Shown one piece after another: positions 53,972-61,233 of a stretch of 61,233 bases of DNA. The notes below the pieces were generated by a model. The model was not told the DNA's origin. It was given only the letters and a program-made list of their open reading frames with translations, and did not search any database. The stretch comes from Xanthobacteraceae bacterium. Lineage in GTDB: Bacteria > Pseudomonadota > Alphaproteobacteria > Rhizobiales > Xanthobacteraceae. Both the position numbers and the translations under genes were made by a program. The stretch lies in NCBI GenBank assembly GCA_030037895.1, contig JASHPW010000005.1:1-61233 (forward strand). The letters are read 5' to 3'. How positions within the stretch are numbered: the first letter of the stretch is position 1; the number at the start of each line of letters is the position of its first letter.

Positions 53972-55195
53972 ATGCGCATCGGCCGATCCAAAAATCCAAC
54001 GGGCGAAATCACGCTGGTCGTTTTGACCGCCGATGATGCGTTCGAGGCGTCCGTTCGCGCCGCGTTCAGCACCAGCGCGCAAATCGGTCTCGCGGTCGTC
54101 AAGACCAGGCTGTCGGACCGCGACGACATCGATCTCGACGGCGCGACCGTCGTCATCGCCGACCTCGATGCCGGCGATGACGCCGAGCTGGAGGCGCTCG
54201 AGCGTATCATGGCGCGCGCCGACAATCGGCCGCCGGTCGTCGCGGTGGCGCGAAGCTTCGAAAAAGTCGTTGCCCGCCGGCTCATGCAGATGCGCGTGGC
54301 CGATTTCCTGGTCAAGCCGGTACCGCCGGTCGAACTCATTCGCGCCTGCGCGCGCGTCGCCAAGGACCCGACCGATGCGGAGGCGTCGGAAGCGCAGATC
54401 TTCACCTTCCTGCCGGCCGTCGGCGGCGCCGGCGTGACCACCCTTGCGGTGCAGACCGCCATGCTGCTCTTGAACAGCGGCACGCGCGGCAAAGCCACAA
54501 CCTGTCTCGTCGATCTCAACTTCCAGCACGGCGCCTGCGCCGATTACCTCGATATCGAGCCGCGCCTCAATCTCAGCGAGATCGAACCCCGCCCCGAGCG
54601 GCTCGACCGGCAGCTCCTCGAAGTCATGCTTTCGCACCACCCCTCCGGACTCGCGGTGGTCGCGGCGCCGAACCGGCCGGCGGAAATGCGCTCGTTCGAT
54701 CCCGACGTCGTGACCAGGCTGCTCGATCTGGTGTCGGCGCATTTCGACTTCGTGGTGTTCGACATGCCGCGCACCTGGTTCTCCTGGACCGACAGCGTCC
54801 TGCTCGGTTCCAACCATCTGTTCATCGTCAGCGAGACAACCGTGCCCGGGTTGCGCCAAGCGCGGCAACTGGTCGAAGCCATCCGCGAGCGGCTCGGCGA
54901 CGGCCCGAAGCCGCAAGTCATCATCAATCGCTTCGTGCAGAAGCTTTTCTCGCCCGGTTTGCGCCGCCGCGACATCGAGCAGGCAATCGGCGATGCATTC
55001 GCGGCCTGCGTGCCCAATAATTACGCTCTCGTGCGCGAAGCCATCGATCGCGGCGTCCCGCTCGAAGAGGTTAAGCCGGGCAACCAGATCACGCTTCAGC
55101 TCAAGAAGCTGATCCTGCCGCACGCTGCGGGTAAAATCGGCAAAGAGCCCGCGCGTGCGGCGAAGAAGTTCAAGCTTGCGTGGGCGCGATCGTAG
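53972..55195 (+). CDS. cpaE: Tad pilus localisation ATPase CpaE/TadZ
   Basis: Protein of 407 residues. Residues about 1-125 are a receiver-like atypical domain ([18 protein letters not shown], then RVADFLVKPVPPVELI). From about 145 a ParA/MinD-type ATPase follows: TFLPAVGGAGVTTLAVQTAML is the P-loop, in which the deviant Walker A lysines are replaced (GGAGVTT rather than KGGVGKT). VDLNFQHGACADYLDI and FVVFDMPRTWFSWTD are the Walker A' and B regions. TadZ/CpaE positions the pilus machine at the cell pole. Loss of the lysines suggests weak or no ATP hydrolysis, as reported for some TadZ proteins. Lies 31 bp after the lipoprotein gene. Confidence 0.9.
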   Translation: MRIGRSKNPTGEITLVVLTADDAFEASVRAAFSTSAQIGLAVVKTRLSDRDDIDLDGATVVIADLDAGDDAELEALERIMARADNRPPVVAVARSFEKVVARRLMQMRVADFLVKPVPPVELIRACARVAKDPTDAEASEAQIFTFLPAVGGAGVTTLAVQTAMLLLNSGTRGKATTCLVDLNFQHGACADYLDIEPRLNLSEIEPRPERLDRQLLEVMLSHHPSGLAVVAAPNRPAEMRSFDPDVVTRLLDLVSAHFDFVVFDMPRTWFSWTDSVLLGSNHLFIVSETTVPGLRQARQLVEAIRERLGDGPKPQVIINRFVQKLFSPGLRRRDIEQAIGDAFAACVPNNYALVREAIDRGVPLEEVKPGNQITLQLKKLILPHAAGKIGKEPARAAKKFKLAWARS

Positions 55196-55298
55196 GCTCG
55201 GTCATGGCGGAGCGCCGCAAACGTCCACGGCTCTTATCATTCTTCCCCGCCGCATTGCGCGGCGGAGGATGCATGCGTTGGTGTCGTAGGACAGCGAT

Positions 55299-56717
55299 AT
55301 GACAGGTCGTTTCTCGACGCGCCGCGTCACCGGTCCTGACCTCGTTCCGGCGGCCGAAAATACCATGCTCGACGGCGAGTCGTGGACCGTATTCCCCGAC
55401 GCCGCCACTGAGCCCGCCGCGGTCGCCGCCGCCAATCCGCTGCTGACCGACAAGCTCCTTGACGCCAAGGTGCGCCTCCATCGCAAGCTGATCGAGGAGA
55501 TCAATCTGTCGGCTCTGGAAAAGCTGCCGGAAGAGGAAATCCGCGGCCACATTCAAGAGCTCGTCTCGCAATACGTCCTGGCGGAGCGGCTGGCGCTCAA
55601 CGCCCAGGAGCTCAACGATTTCGTCCTGGAAATTCTCGACGAGATGACGGGGCTCGGTCCGCTCGAGCCGCTGCTCAAGGATCAATCCGTCAACGACATC
55701 CTCATCAACGGCCACGAATGCGTCTATGTCGAGCGGCAGGGCATGCTCGAGCCGACCGGCGTGCGTTTCAAGGACGAGGCGCATCTTCTGCGCATCATCA
55801 ACAAGATCGTATCCGCCGTCGGCCGCCGGGTCGACGAGTCGCACCCGATGTGCGACGCGCGGCTTGCCGACGGCTCGCGCGTCAACGTGGCGGTGCGGCC
55901 GGTGGCCATCGACGGGCCGCTGGTGTCGATCCGCAAGTTCTCCAAGAAGCCGTACAATTTGAACAAGCTGGTCGAGATCGGGACGCTGCGCCCGCAAATG
56001 GCGGAATTGCTTGCAGCGGCGGTGAAGGCGCGGGTCACGCTGATCGTTTCCGGCGGCACCGGCTCGGGCAAGACGACCATGCTCAACGCGCTGTCGACCT
56101 TCATCTCCGAGAAGGAGCGGCTCATCACCATCGAAGACTCCGCCGAGCTGCAATTGCAACAGCCGCATGTCGGCCGCATGGAGACGCGGCCGCCGAGTAT
56201 CGAAGGCAAGGGCGAAATCCGCCAGCGCGAGCTGGTCAAGAACGCGCTGCGCATGCGGCCGGACCGCATCATCGTCGGCGAGTGCCGCGGCGAGGAAGCC
56301 TTCGACATGTTGCAGGCCATGAACACCGGCCACGAAGGTTCGATGTCGACCATTCACGCCAACACCACGCGCGACGCCGTCTCGCGCCTCGAGCAGATGA
56401 TCGGCATGACCGGCATGCCGATGACGGTGGCCTCGATTCGCGGTCAAGTCGCAGCCGCCATTCGGGTGATCGTGCAGCTCTCGCGGCTCTCCGACGGCAA
56501 GCGCCGCATGATGAGCGTCGCCGAGATCACCGGACTCGAAGGCGACATCATTCAGATGCAGGAGATTTACAAGTTCGTCCGCACCGGCGTCGCGGCGGAC
56601 GGCAGCGTGCAGGGTCATTTCCAGGCTACCGGGGTGCGCCCGCGCTTCCTCACCGATCTCGTCGCCATGGGAATCAAGATTCCCGCCTCCTATTTCGACC
56701 CTTCGCAGCCGCTCTGA
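55299..56717 (+). CDS. cpaF: Tad pilus assembly ATPase CpaF/TadA
   Basis: Secretion ATPase of 472 residues powering pilus assembly. Seen: EITGLGPLEPLLKD-like DEMTGLGPLEPLLKDQSVNDILINGHECVYVE, RRVDESHPMCDARLADGSRVN, LIVSGGTGSGKTTMLNAL (Walker A), the Asp box ITIEDSAELQL, MRPDRIIVGECRGEEAFDMLQAMNTGHEGSMSTIHAN (Walker B and His box). Hexameric, cytoplasmic, docks on TadB/TadC. ATG at 55299 with AGGACAG upstream. A 103-bp spacer separates it from cpaE. All catalytic residues are present. Confidence 0.95.
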   Translation: MTGRFSTRRVTGPDLVPAAENTMLDGESWTVFPDAATEPAAVAAANPLLTDKLLDAKVRLHRKLIEEINLSALEKLPEEEIRGHIQELVSQYVLAERLALNAQELNDFVLEILDEMTGLGPLEPLLKDQSVNDILINGHECVYVERQGMLEPTGVRFKDEAHLLRIINKIVSAVGRRVDESHPMCDARLADGSRVNVAVRPVAIDGPLVSIRKFSKKPYNLNKLVEIGTLRPQMAELLAAAVKARVTLIVSGGTGSGKTTMLNALSTFISEKERLITIEDSAELQLQQPHVGRMETRPPSIEGKGEIRQRELVKNALRMRPDRIIVGECRGEEAFDMLQAMNTGHEGSMSTIHANTTRDAVSRLEQMIGMTGMPMTVASIRGQVAAAIRVIVQLSRLSDGKRRMMSVAEITGLEGDIIQMQEIYKFVRTGVAADGSVQGHFQATGVRPRFLTDLVAMGIKIPASYFDPSQPL

Positions 56718-56723
56718 TCCGTC

Positions 56724-57701
56724 ATGTCGTTCCTATCGTTCGATTTCGATCCGATCTATCTGATCTGGCTGTTCGTCGCGGTCTCGGCGGTGCTGACGGT
56801 CGAGGCGGTCTATCTGCTGTGCTTTTCCGCGGCGTCCTATCGCAGCCAGATCAACCGACGGCTGCGGCTGGCGAAGGATCGTCCCGATCGCGAAAACGTC
56901 CTTATCGAGTTGCGGCGCGAACGCGGACTTACCGGGACCGGCAATTACCGGCTCCCTTTTGTCGCGCTCAACCGGCTGGTCCTGCAATCGGGCATCAGCA
57001 TGGGATTTGCGCGCCTTACTCTCATGATTGCCGCGCTCAGCGTCGCGGCGTTCGTCGCCGCGCTGGTGCTCCACCAAGGTTTCATGACCGCAATCTTGGC
57101 GGCGCTGGTGAGCGCCACGGCGCTACCTTATTTGCTGCTGCTCCTGCTGCGCGGCAATCGGCAGAAGAAGTTCGCCGCCCAATTCCCCGACGCGCTCGAC
57201 ATCATCGTGCGCAGTCTGCGCGCCGGCCATCCGGTGGCTATCGCCGTCAACATGGTGGGCCGGGAAATGCCGGATCCGATCGGCTCGGAATTCGGCATCG
57301 TGTCCGACGAGGTCACCTACGGAGCCGATCTGGAGACGGCGATGCGCAACCTCTACGGTCGCATCGGTGCGGACGACCTGCCGTTGTTCGTCACCGCGGT
57401 CGGCATTCAAGGCGCGACCGGCGGCAATCTCGGCGAGATTCTGCAGAATCTCTCCGGCGTCATCCGCCAGCGTTTCAAGATGCGGCGAAAAATCCGGGCG
57501 CTTGCTTCCGAGGCCCGCGCCTCGGCGATGATCCTCTCCGCTTTGCCGATCGGCGTGTTCTTCGCCATCCAATTCCTCGCGCCTGATTTCTACGCTTCGG
57601 TCTGGCATGAACACCTCACCAAGGTTCTGCTCGGCTGCGCCATGGCGTGGATGCTGACGGGCAATCTGATCATGTTCAGAATGGTAAACTTCAAGATCTG
57701 A
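56724..57701 (+). CDS. tadB: Tad pilus inner-membrane protein TadB
   Basis: Type II secretion F-domain protein, 325 residues, with an N-terminal helix (IYLIWLFVAVSAVLTVEAVYLLCF), two central helices (LMIAALSVAAFVAALVL, AALVSATALPYLLLLLL) and a C-terminal helix pair. The F domain shows QFPDALDIIVRSLRAGHPVAIAVNMVGREMPDP and GGNLGEILQNLSGVIRQRFKMRRKIRALASEARASAMIL. It forms, with TadC, the inner-membrane platform for the CpaF ATPase. It starts six bases after cpaF and ends three before tadC. Confidence 0.93.
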   Translation: MSFLSFDFDPIYLIWLFVAVSAVLTVEAVYLLCFSAASYRSQINRRLRLAKDRPDRENVLIELRRERGLTGTGNYRLPFVALNRLVLQSGISMGFARLTLMIAALSVAAFVAALVLHQGFMTAILAALVSATALPYLLLLLLRGNRQKKFAAQFPDALDIIVRSLRAGHPVAIAVNMVGREMPDPIGSEFGIVSDEVTYGADLETAMRNLYGRIGADDLPLFVTAVGIQGATGGNLGEILQNLSGVIRQRFKMRRKIRALASEARASAMILSALPIGVFFAIQFLAPDFYASVWHEHLTKVLLGCAMAWMLTGNLIMFRMVNFKI

Positions 57702-57704
57702 TCC

Positions 57705-58664
57705 ATGCACGCAAGCAACATCCTTGGCCTGTTCGGCGACAGCCTGACGACGACGATGAGGCTTCTCATCTTCCTCTGCGCCGGCACGCTTGCATTCGCG
57801 GCGATGATCGGCGTTACGACGCGGGAGGCAGTGCGCCGCCGCGCCGCCGGCGTCGGCCTCAACCGGAATTCCTCGATCAACCGGCGTTCGCTGCGTTATT
57901 CGGGCCTCAAGGCGGCGCGCAAGCTGATCGATTACACGACGAAGCATTATTCGTCGGCCGACACCAAGGATATGAAAATGCTGCGTAACCGGCTCGTGCA
58001 GGCCGGCATCTATAATGCGCACGCGGCGGCTTATTTCTTCATCGCACGCACCGCCCTGGCGGTCGGCCTCGCCGTGGTTTTTTTCTTCGTCCTGCCGATG
58101 TTCCACATGGCCGGCAAATCGTCGTTCTGGCTTTTCGTCATGGCCGGCGGTCTCTGCGGATATTTGATGCCGAGCCTCTATCTCGACCGCCGGATCAAGG
58201 CGAGGCGGCAGGAGCATCGGACCGGCCTTCCCGATCTCATGGACCTCCTGGTCGTGTGTGCCGACGCCGGGCTTGCCATTGAGGCCGCGCTCGACCGGGT
58301 CGGCCGCGAGCTCGCCGACGCCTTTCCCTCGCTCGCCGCCAACATCCACATGGCCAATCTTGAAATCCGCGCCGGCCGCACCATGACCGATGCGCTCGAG
58401 CATCTCGGCGACCGACTCGGCCTCGAAGAGGCGCGGGCCTTCGCCGTGCTCATTCATCAGTCGGAGGAGCTCGGCTCCAGCATCGGCGATGCGCTGCGCG
58501 TCTACAGCGAGGACATGCGTCACAAGCGATTGTCGCGCGCCGAAGAAAAGGCTTACGCCCTGCCGGCCAAGCTCGCGGTGCCGATGATAACCTGCATCTT
58601 CCCGGTGCTGTTCGTGGTCATTCTTTGCCCGGTCATCGTGCGGATGGTCACCGGCAATTGGTGA
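57705..58664 (+). CDS. tadC: Tad pilus inner-membrane protein TadC
   Basis: Partner F-domain platform protein, 319 residues. Helices at about 20-40 (MRLLIFLCAGTLAFAAMIGV), about 105-145 and the C-terminus (MITCIFPVLFVVILCPVIVRMV). The F domain shows GLPDLMDLLVVCADAGLAIEAALDRVGRELAD, IRAGRTMTDALEHLGDRLGLEEARAFAVLIHQSEELGSSIGDALRVYSEDMRHKRLSRAEEKA. Last gene of the recognised operon. No Flp pilin, prepilin peptidase (cpaA/tadV) or TadE/G pseudopilin gene is in the window, so they must be elsewhere. Confidence 0.93.
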   Translation: MHASNILGLFGDSLTTTMRLLIFLCAGTLAFAAMIGVTTREAVRRRAAGVGLNRNSSINRRSLRYSGLKAARKLIDYTTKHYSSADTKDMKMLRNRLVQAGIYNAHAAAYFFIARTALAVGLAVVFFFVLPMFHMAGKSSFWLFVMAGGLCGYLMPSLYLDRRIKARRQEHRTGLPDLMDLLVVCADAGLAIEAALDRVGRELADAFPSLAANIHMANLEIRAGRTMTDALEHLGDRLGLEEARAFAVLIHQSEELGSSIGDALRVYSEDMRHKRLSRAEEKAYALPAKLAVPMITCIFPVLFVVILCPVIVRMVTGNW

Positions 58665-58732
58665 GCAGGTTTCCTGCCCTGAAAGGGAAGAGCTTGCCCG
58701 CGGGCTTGACTCGACCGTGGCGAGCCAATGGA

Positions 58733-58753
58733 CCGGCGCGAAGCGCCGCCGGC
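58733..58753. terminator. Candidate hairpin after tadC
   Basis: GGCGC-GAA-GCGCC at 58735-58747, within a wider CCGGCG...CGCCGG context, followed by ACGTTTAAATG. It lies between the convergent ends of tadC and the 116-residue gene, where a shared terminator is expected; the T run is short. Confidence 0.35.
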
Positions 58754-58796
58754 GGCGGCCGGCGACGTTTAAATGAACGCTGAGATGAATGGCGAG

Positions 58797-59147
58797 CTAT
58801 CCGTTCATGGTCGGAATGCCCGGCAACTTTTTCACGCTTTCGGAGATGATCTTCGTCAGTTGTATCACCGACCGGCTCAGCTCCGCATATTCCACGATGT
58901 CGTGTTGAACGCGATTGCCGTCGTCCTGCAGCTTTTCACGCAAGGCCTGCAGCTCGCCGATGAGCTCGTCGATTTCGCGCGTCGAGGTTCCCGACACCCG
59001 GCGCAGCAAAGAGTTGAGGTTGTTGGCGCTTATTTCGCTGTCGCTCTCGGCTTGGCGAAAAGCGGCGCTGTCCCGTCGCACCAATTCGCGAATATTTCCT
59101 TCGACTTCCGCTTCCGTTGATTGATCGATCGGCTTGACAGAGTTCAT
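58797..59147 (-). CDS. Hypothetical small coiled-coil protein
   Basis: Protein of 116 residues, charged and helical, no signal peptide or membrane segment. Residues about 10-110 show heptad-like spacing (NIRELVRRDSAAFRQAESD, REIDELIGELQALREKLQ, DIVEYAELSRSVIQLTKIISESVKKL), so a coiled coil is likely. The ATG at 59147 with AAGGGG upstream is well supported; the longer open frame to 59480 is not. It is convergent with tadC. Function not recognised. It may be a small regulatory or scaffold protein, but nothing in the sequence identifies one. Confidence 0.65.
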   Translation of the reverse strand: MNSVKPIDQSTEAEVEGNIRELVRRDSAAFRQAESDSEISANNLNSLLRRVSGTSTREIDELIGELQALREKLQDDGNRVQHDIVEYAELSRSVIQLTKIISESVKKLPGIPTMNG

Positions 59148-59361
59148 GACACACCCCTTGCATTCACCCGCCCTTTTTCGGGCGGCTCGACCGGCTTGGA
59201 TGGCCGCATGAAAATGTGACGACTTCGCGGCCCGGGGATGCCCGACGCCGCGGCTGTGGATTTCCGGGCACCGACATCGGCGGATCTTCCGAAAATGCCT
59301 GGATTTTAGGACGAGTTGAAGGACGCAATCCCTCCCATGGGCTTCTGTGCAAGGAGAAAAC

Positions 59362-59709
59362 ATGAAAACGCTCATTCTTGCTCTTGGACTTCTCCTGACG
59401 GCCGCGCCGGCTCTCGCCGAGACCATCCGGCCGGAAGAGGCGCCGGCGCATGTCGGCCAAGTGGTGACCGTCGAAGGCACCGTCAGCGAGGTCCATCACG
59501 CCGCGTCCGGACGCGCCACGTTCATCGACATGGGCGGCCGTTACCCGGACAATGTCTTCGCCGCGGTTATCTTCGCGGACGATGCGGGCAAGTTTCCGAA
59601 CGCGGACGCGCTCGGCGGCAAGACCGTCGATATCACCGGCGCGATCCGGCTCTACCAAGGACGGCCCGAGATCATCTTGAACGACGTGAGCCAGATCAAA
59701 GCCAAATAG
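59362..59709 (+). CDS. Exported OB-fold-like hypothetical protein
   Basis: Protein of 115 residues. Clear signal peptide (KTLILALGLLLTAAPALA, cleavage before ETIRPEE). The mature part has five predicted strands (QVVTVEGTVSEVHH, GRATFIDMGG, NVFAAVIFA, GKTVDITGAIRLY, PEIILNDVSQIK), a pattern seen in small periplasmic nucleic-acid-binding-like OB-fold proteins. AAGGAG lies six bases before the ATG. Standalone gene. Ligand unknown; the OB resemblance is by eye. Confidence 0.7.
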   Translation: MKTLILALGLLLTAAPALAETIRPEEAPAHVGQVVTVEGTVSEVHHAASGRATFIDMGGRYPDNVFAAVIFADDAGKFPNADALGGKTVDITGAIRLYQGRPEIILNDVSQIKAK

Positions 59710-59933
59710 CGGGCCCGCCTGTCTCGCCTCGACGCGCTCGGGCTACATCACCGGCGTGAACGCGGAAGGCCGCTTCTCCGGCGGCCATCGGTCGGCGGGG
59801 CCGGACGCGCCGGTGCAATGACGGGAGAGAATGCGGCGGCGACTTGCTGTAAGCTCCGCCATGCTGATTCTCATCATGGATGCGCGGAACGTGATGTAAG
59901 ATTTCGCCCGCGCATAACGAAGCAGAGGATACC

Positions 59934-60368
59934 ATGCAGCTCTCATCCAAATTCCGCACCGCTTTGATCGCCGCGCTCGCGCTCGCCGGCGCATCCACCG
60001 CCGCCTACGCCGACAGCGGCAGCATCAGCTTCGCCGTCTACAAGGCCGGCTGGTTCATCGGCGGCTCGGGCGGTGAGGGCACGCTCATCTTCCATGGCAA
60101 GCGCTATCCGCTGTCGATTGGTGGCGTCTCCGCCGGCTTCGTGTTCGGCGCTTCGAAGACCTATTACCGGGGCACCGTCAGCAACATCCGCAGTCCCTAC
60201 GACGTGTCCGGCGCCTATGGCGCGGTGGGCGCCGGCGGCGCGGCCGTGATCGGCGCGCAGGCGATCGTGCTGCGCAACGAGAAGGGCGCCGTGCTCACGC
60301 TGACCGGCCATCAGGTTGGATTGCAGATCAACGTCGATCTGAGCGGGCTGGCGATTACGGTGAAGTGA
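59934..60368 (+). CDS. Exported glycine-rich hypothetical protein
   Basis: Protein of 144 residues with a signal peptide (LIAALALAGASTAAYA) and a mature domain rich in Gly, Ala and beta strands (SFAVYKAGWFIGGSGGEGTL, YPLSIGGVSAGFVFGASKTYY, GAYGAVGAGGAAVIGAQAIVL, HQVGLQINVDLSGLAITVK). It recalls small alphaproteobacterial envelope proteins (perhaps DUF1134/EipA-like or YSC84-like topology), but the similarity is weak and no name is given. AGAGGATACC precedes the ATG. The upstream gap 59710-59933 has no recognised feature. Confidence 0.7.
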   Translation: MQLSSKFRTALIAALALAGASTAAYADSGSISFAVYKAGWFIGGSGGEGTLIFHGKRYPLSIGGVSAGFVFGASKTYYRGTVSNIRSPYDVSGAYGAVGAGGAAVIGAQAIVLRNEKGAVLTLTGHQVGLQINVDLSGLAITVK

Positions 60369-60393
60369 GGAAGCGCAGGTAAGCACGCAGCGC

Positions 60394-60419
60394 GGGCACA
60401 GGCGCACGGCGCCGTGCCC
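60394..60419. terminator. Candidate hairpin after the glycine-rich exported protein gene
   Basis: GCACGGCGCCGTGC at 60404-60417 is a perfect 14-bp palindrome, with GGGCAC at 60394-60399 also able to pair with GTGCCC at 60414-60419. It follows the stop at 60368. No T run, so only a candidate. Confidence 0.3.
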
Positions 60420-60434
60420 ACGCACAGGCTTATA

Positions 60435-60563
60435 TTAGGCCTCCTCGAAACTGAACTGCTTGAGCACTGTCGGGTCCGTGGTGCGTTTCGATGTATTGAA
60501 AATCTCAATACCGACGAGGCAACCTTCCTCGTCGTAGCCGAGATGATACCGTCGGCAACTTAT
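60435..60563 (-). pseudogene. DUF2283-like gene remnant (C-terminal part)
   Basis: An open stretch of 42 codons on the minus strand, ending TAA at 60435, codes RYHLGYDEEGCLVGIEIFNTSKR, which matches the C-terminal half of small DUF2283 proteins (pattern D-x-x-G-x-L-V-G-I-E-I-x-x-A/T-S). No start codon and a stop directly upstream, so the N-terminal half is lost or frame-broken. Lower GC than the neighbourhood. Confidence 0.5.
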
Positions 60564-60606
60564 TCACTTTTTTGATTGGCCGTCGGTCAAGTTGAGGTAG
60601 AGCTTT

Positions 60607-60822
60607 TTAGGGTTTGCGCCACTTATCTCTGCCACCGACCTTAGCATCGCGGACTCGTTCGACGAGAATGGCCGCTTTGGGGTCTAGTTTTTCAGCCTTC
60701 TCAATGGCTTCTTTCTGTGTCGACGCAGTCACAGATGCCCGCTCAGAGCCTTCACGCCTAACCGCGTAATCTCCTTGTGACCGGCGTTCGATGTAGAGCT
60801 CGTGCTTCTTGTTGGCCGTGAC
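60607..60822 (-). pseudogene. DUF2188-like gene remnant lacking a start codon
   Basis: The minus-strand frame ending TAA at 60607 reads NKKHELYIERRSQGDYAVRR, then EGSERASVTASTQKEAIEKAE and a tail GGRDKWRKP, a good match to small DUF2188 proteins (WAVRREGxxRAS...T-QxEAI). The frame stays open to a stop at 60882 but contains no ATG, GTG or TTG. GTC at 60820-60822 lies just before the codons where relatives begin (M-T-A-N-K-like). Probably a decayed gene or one with its 5' end replaced by the adjacent insertion sequence. Region is AT-richer than average. Confidence 0.5.
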
Positions 60823-60850
60823 ACCGATCCGTGATTCGTCAATCAGGGCA

Positions 60851-61233
60851 GTATAATACCAACGGCATTTAATTCTGACTCATGGGGGATTCCGTGGGCT
60901 GCTCGGATGTGATTCCTTGGCATTCTTGATTCGCGAGGAGGCTGGGATGGCGGCGGTTGCGATCACACGTTACACGGCACAGGACCTGCGCGCGTGTGCG
61001 AAGCGGAGCGAGGATGTGGCGGCGGCGCGGCGAATGCTGGCCTTGGCACTGGTCTTGGAAGGCAAATCGCGCAGCGAGGCGGCGAGCTCCTGTGGCATGG
61101 ATCGACAGAGCCTGCGCGATTGGGTGCACCGCTACAATGCTGAAGGTCTGGGAGGGCTTCATAATCGAACCGCTCCCGGGGCGAAACCGAGGCTCTCCCC
61201 GGAGCAAGCGCGCGCGGTGGCGGAACTGGTTCG
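60851..61233 (+). mobile_element. IS630-type insertion sequence, left end (continues beyond window)
   Basis: From about 60851 the sequence TATAATACCAACGGCATTTA looks like an IS630-family terminus next to a TA target, followed by a non-coding leader and a transposase gene. The same terminal sequence is echoed in the MITE-like unit at 26658-26822. Only the left part is in the window. The exact boundary cannot be fixed without the right end. Confidence 0.65.
60947..61233 (+). CDS. IS630 family transposase, N-terminal part (truncated by window edge)
   Basis: Open from ATG 60947 (GAGGAGGCTGGG ahead, a strong ribosome site) to the window edge, 95 codons. It codes a helix-turn-helix region: RRMLALALVLEGKSRSEAAS, then CGMDRQSLRDWVHRYNAEGL, GGLHNRTAPGAKPRLSPEQ. 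This is the standard Winged-helix/HTH_29 start of IS630 transposases (AEGLxGLxxRxxPGxxxxL). The DDE catalytic domain is outside the window, so activity cannot be judged. Confidence 0.88.
   Translation, partial: MAAVAITRYTAQDLRACAKRSEDVAAARRMLALALVLEGKSRSEAASSCGMDRQSLRDWVHRYNAEGLGGLHNRTAPGAKPRLSPEQARAVAELV

Overview
The window is a high-GC, gene-dense chromosomal segment from an alphaproteobacterium, most likely a member of the Rhizobiales (Hyphomicrobiales) near the Nitrobacteraceae/Xanthobacteraceae. This is inferred from several things. There is a DivL-type tyrosine pseudo-histidine kinase. A TsaE-phosphotransferase fusion lies next to a MurU-like gene and addBA. A heparinase-family gene sits between rsmB and purH. 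Dispersed palindromes of a kind familiar from Rhizobiales are present, including a GCATGAT...GATCATGC element and GTCATTCCGG...CCGGAATCCATGA elements. No rRNA, tRNA or CRISPR array was recognised.

Layout. 1-3154 (minus): a 3'-truncated Lhr-like, ligase-associated DEXH helicase, translationally coupled to a TPR-methyltransferase. 3333-3769: a HicB/HicA-like toxin-antitoxin pair. 3827-9230: acyl-CoA metabolism (acyl-CoA synthetase, propionyl-CoA synthetase PrpE, enoyl-CoA hydratase) plus a zinc-cluster methyltransferase. 9251-14604: mutM, then ubiE-ubiB (ubiquinone), coaBC (coenzyme A) and dut. 14785-26659: a run of plus-strand genes, divL, tsaE-amgK fusion, murU, addB, addA and trxA, covering cell-cycle control, cell-wall recycling and recombination. 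26895-31765 (minus): purH, heparinase II/III-like gene, rsmB. 31905-33455: a DUF1674 protein, an exported nuclease and an L,D-transpeptidase. 33652-39561: acs, an EVE-domain protein, gpsA, a UbiH-type monooxygenase and tesB. 39699-43131: a nitrogen block, PII protein plus two ammonium channels. 43373-44262: a P19/cupredoxin periplasmic iron pair. 44517-47924: a three-domain Aas. 47965-50849: a MetE-like protein and a fumarase-superfamily lyase. 51077-58664: a Tad/Cpa pilus assembly operon (cpaB, cpaC, small lipoprotein, cpaE, cpaF, tadB, tadC). 58797-60368: small uncharacterised, mostly exported proteins. 60435-61233: gene remnants and the left end of an IS630-type insertion sequence.

Four points stand out. 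(1) CoaBC carries an N-terminal FitA-like ribbon-helix-helix DNA-binding domain. Its gene is preceded by a TTGATT-N17-TATAAT promoter covered by three 8-bp half-sites at 9-bp spacing, which suggests a CoA biosynthesis enzyme that represses its own promoter. (2) Palindromic mobile repeats appear to have been accepted in frame inside housekeeping proteins: clearly in the Lhr-like helicase, probably in UbiE, possibly in the UbiH-type protein. (3) The trxA-purH gap holds a roughly 160-bp MITE-like unit whose end resembles the end of the IS630 element at the right edge. (4) divL is preceded by four GANTC sites within 56 bp.

Many minus/plus neighbours are joined by 1-4 bp start/stop overlaps (methyltransferase-helicase, hicB-hicA, ubiE-ubiB, coaBC-dut, addB-addA, gpsA-EVE), indicating tightly packed operons.
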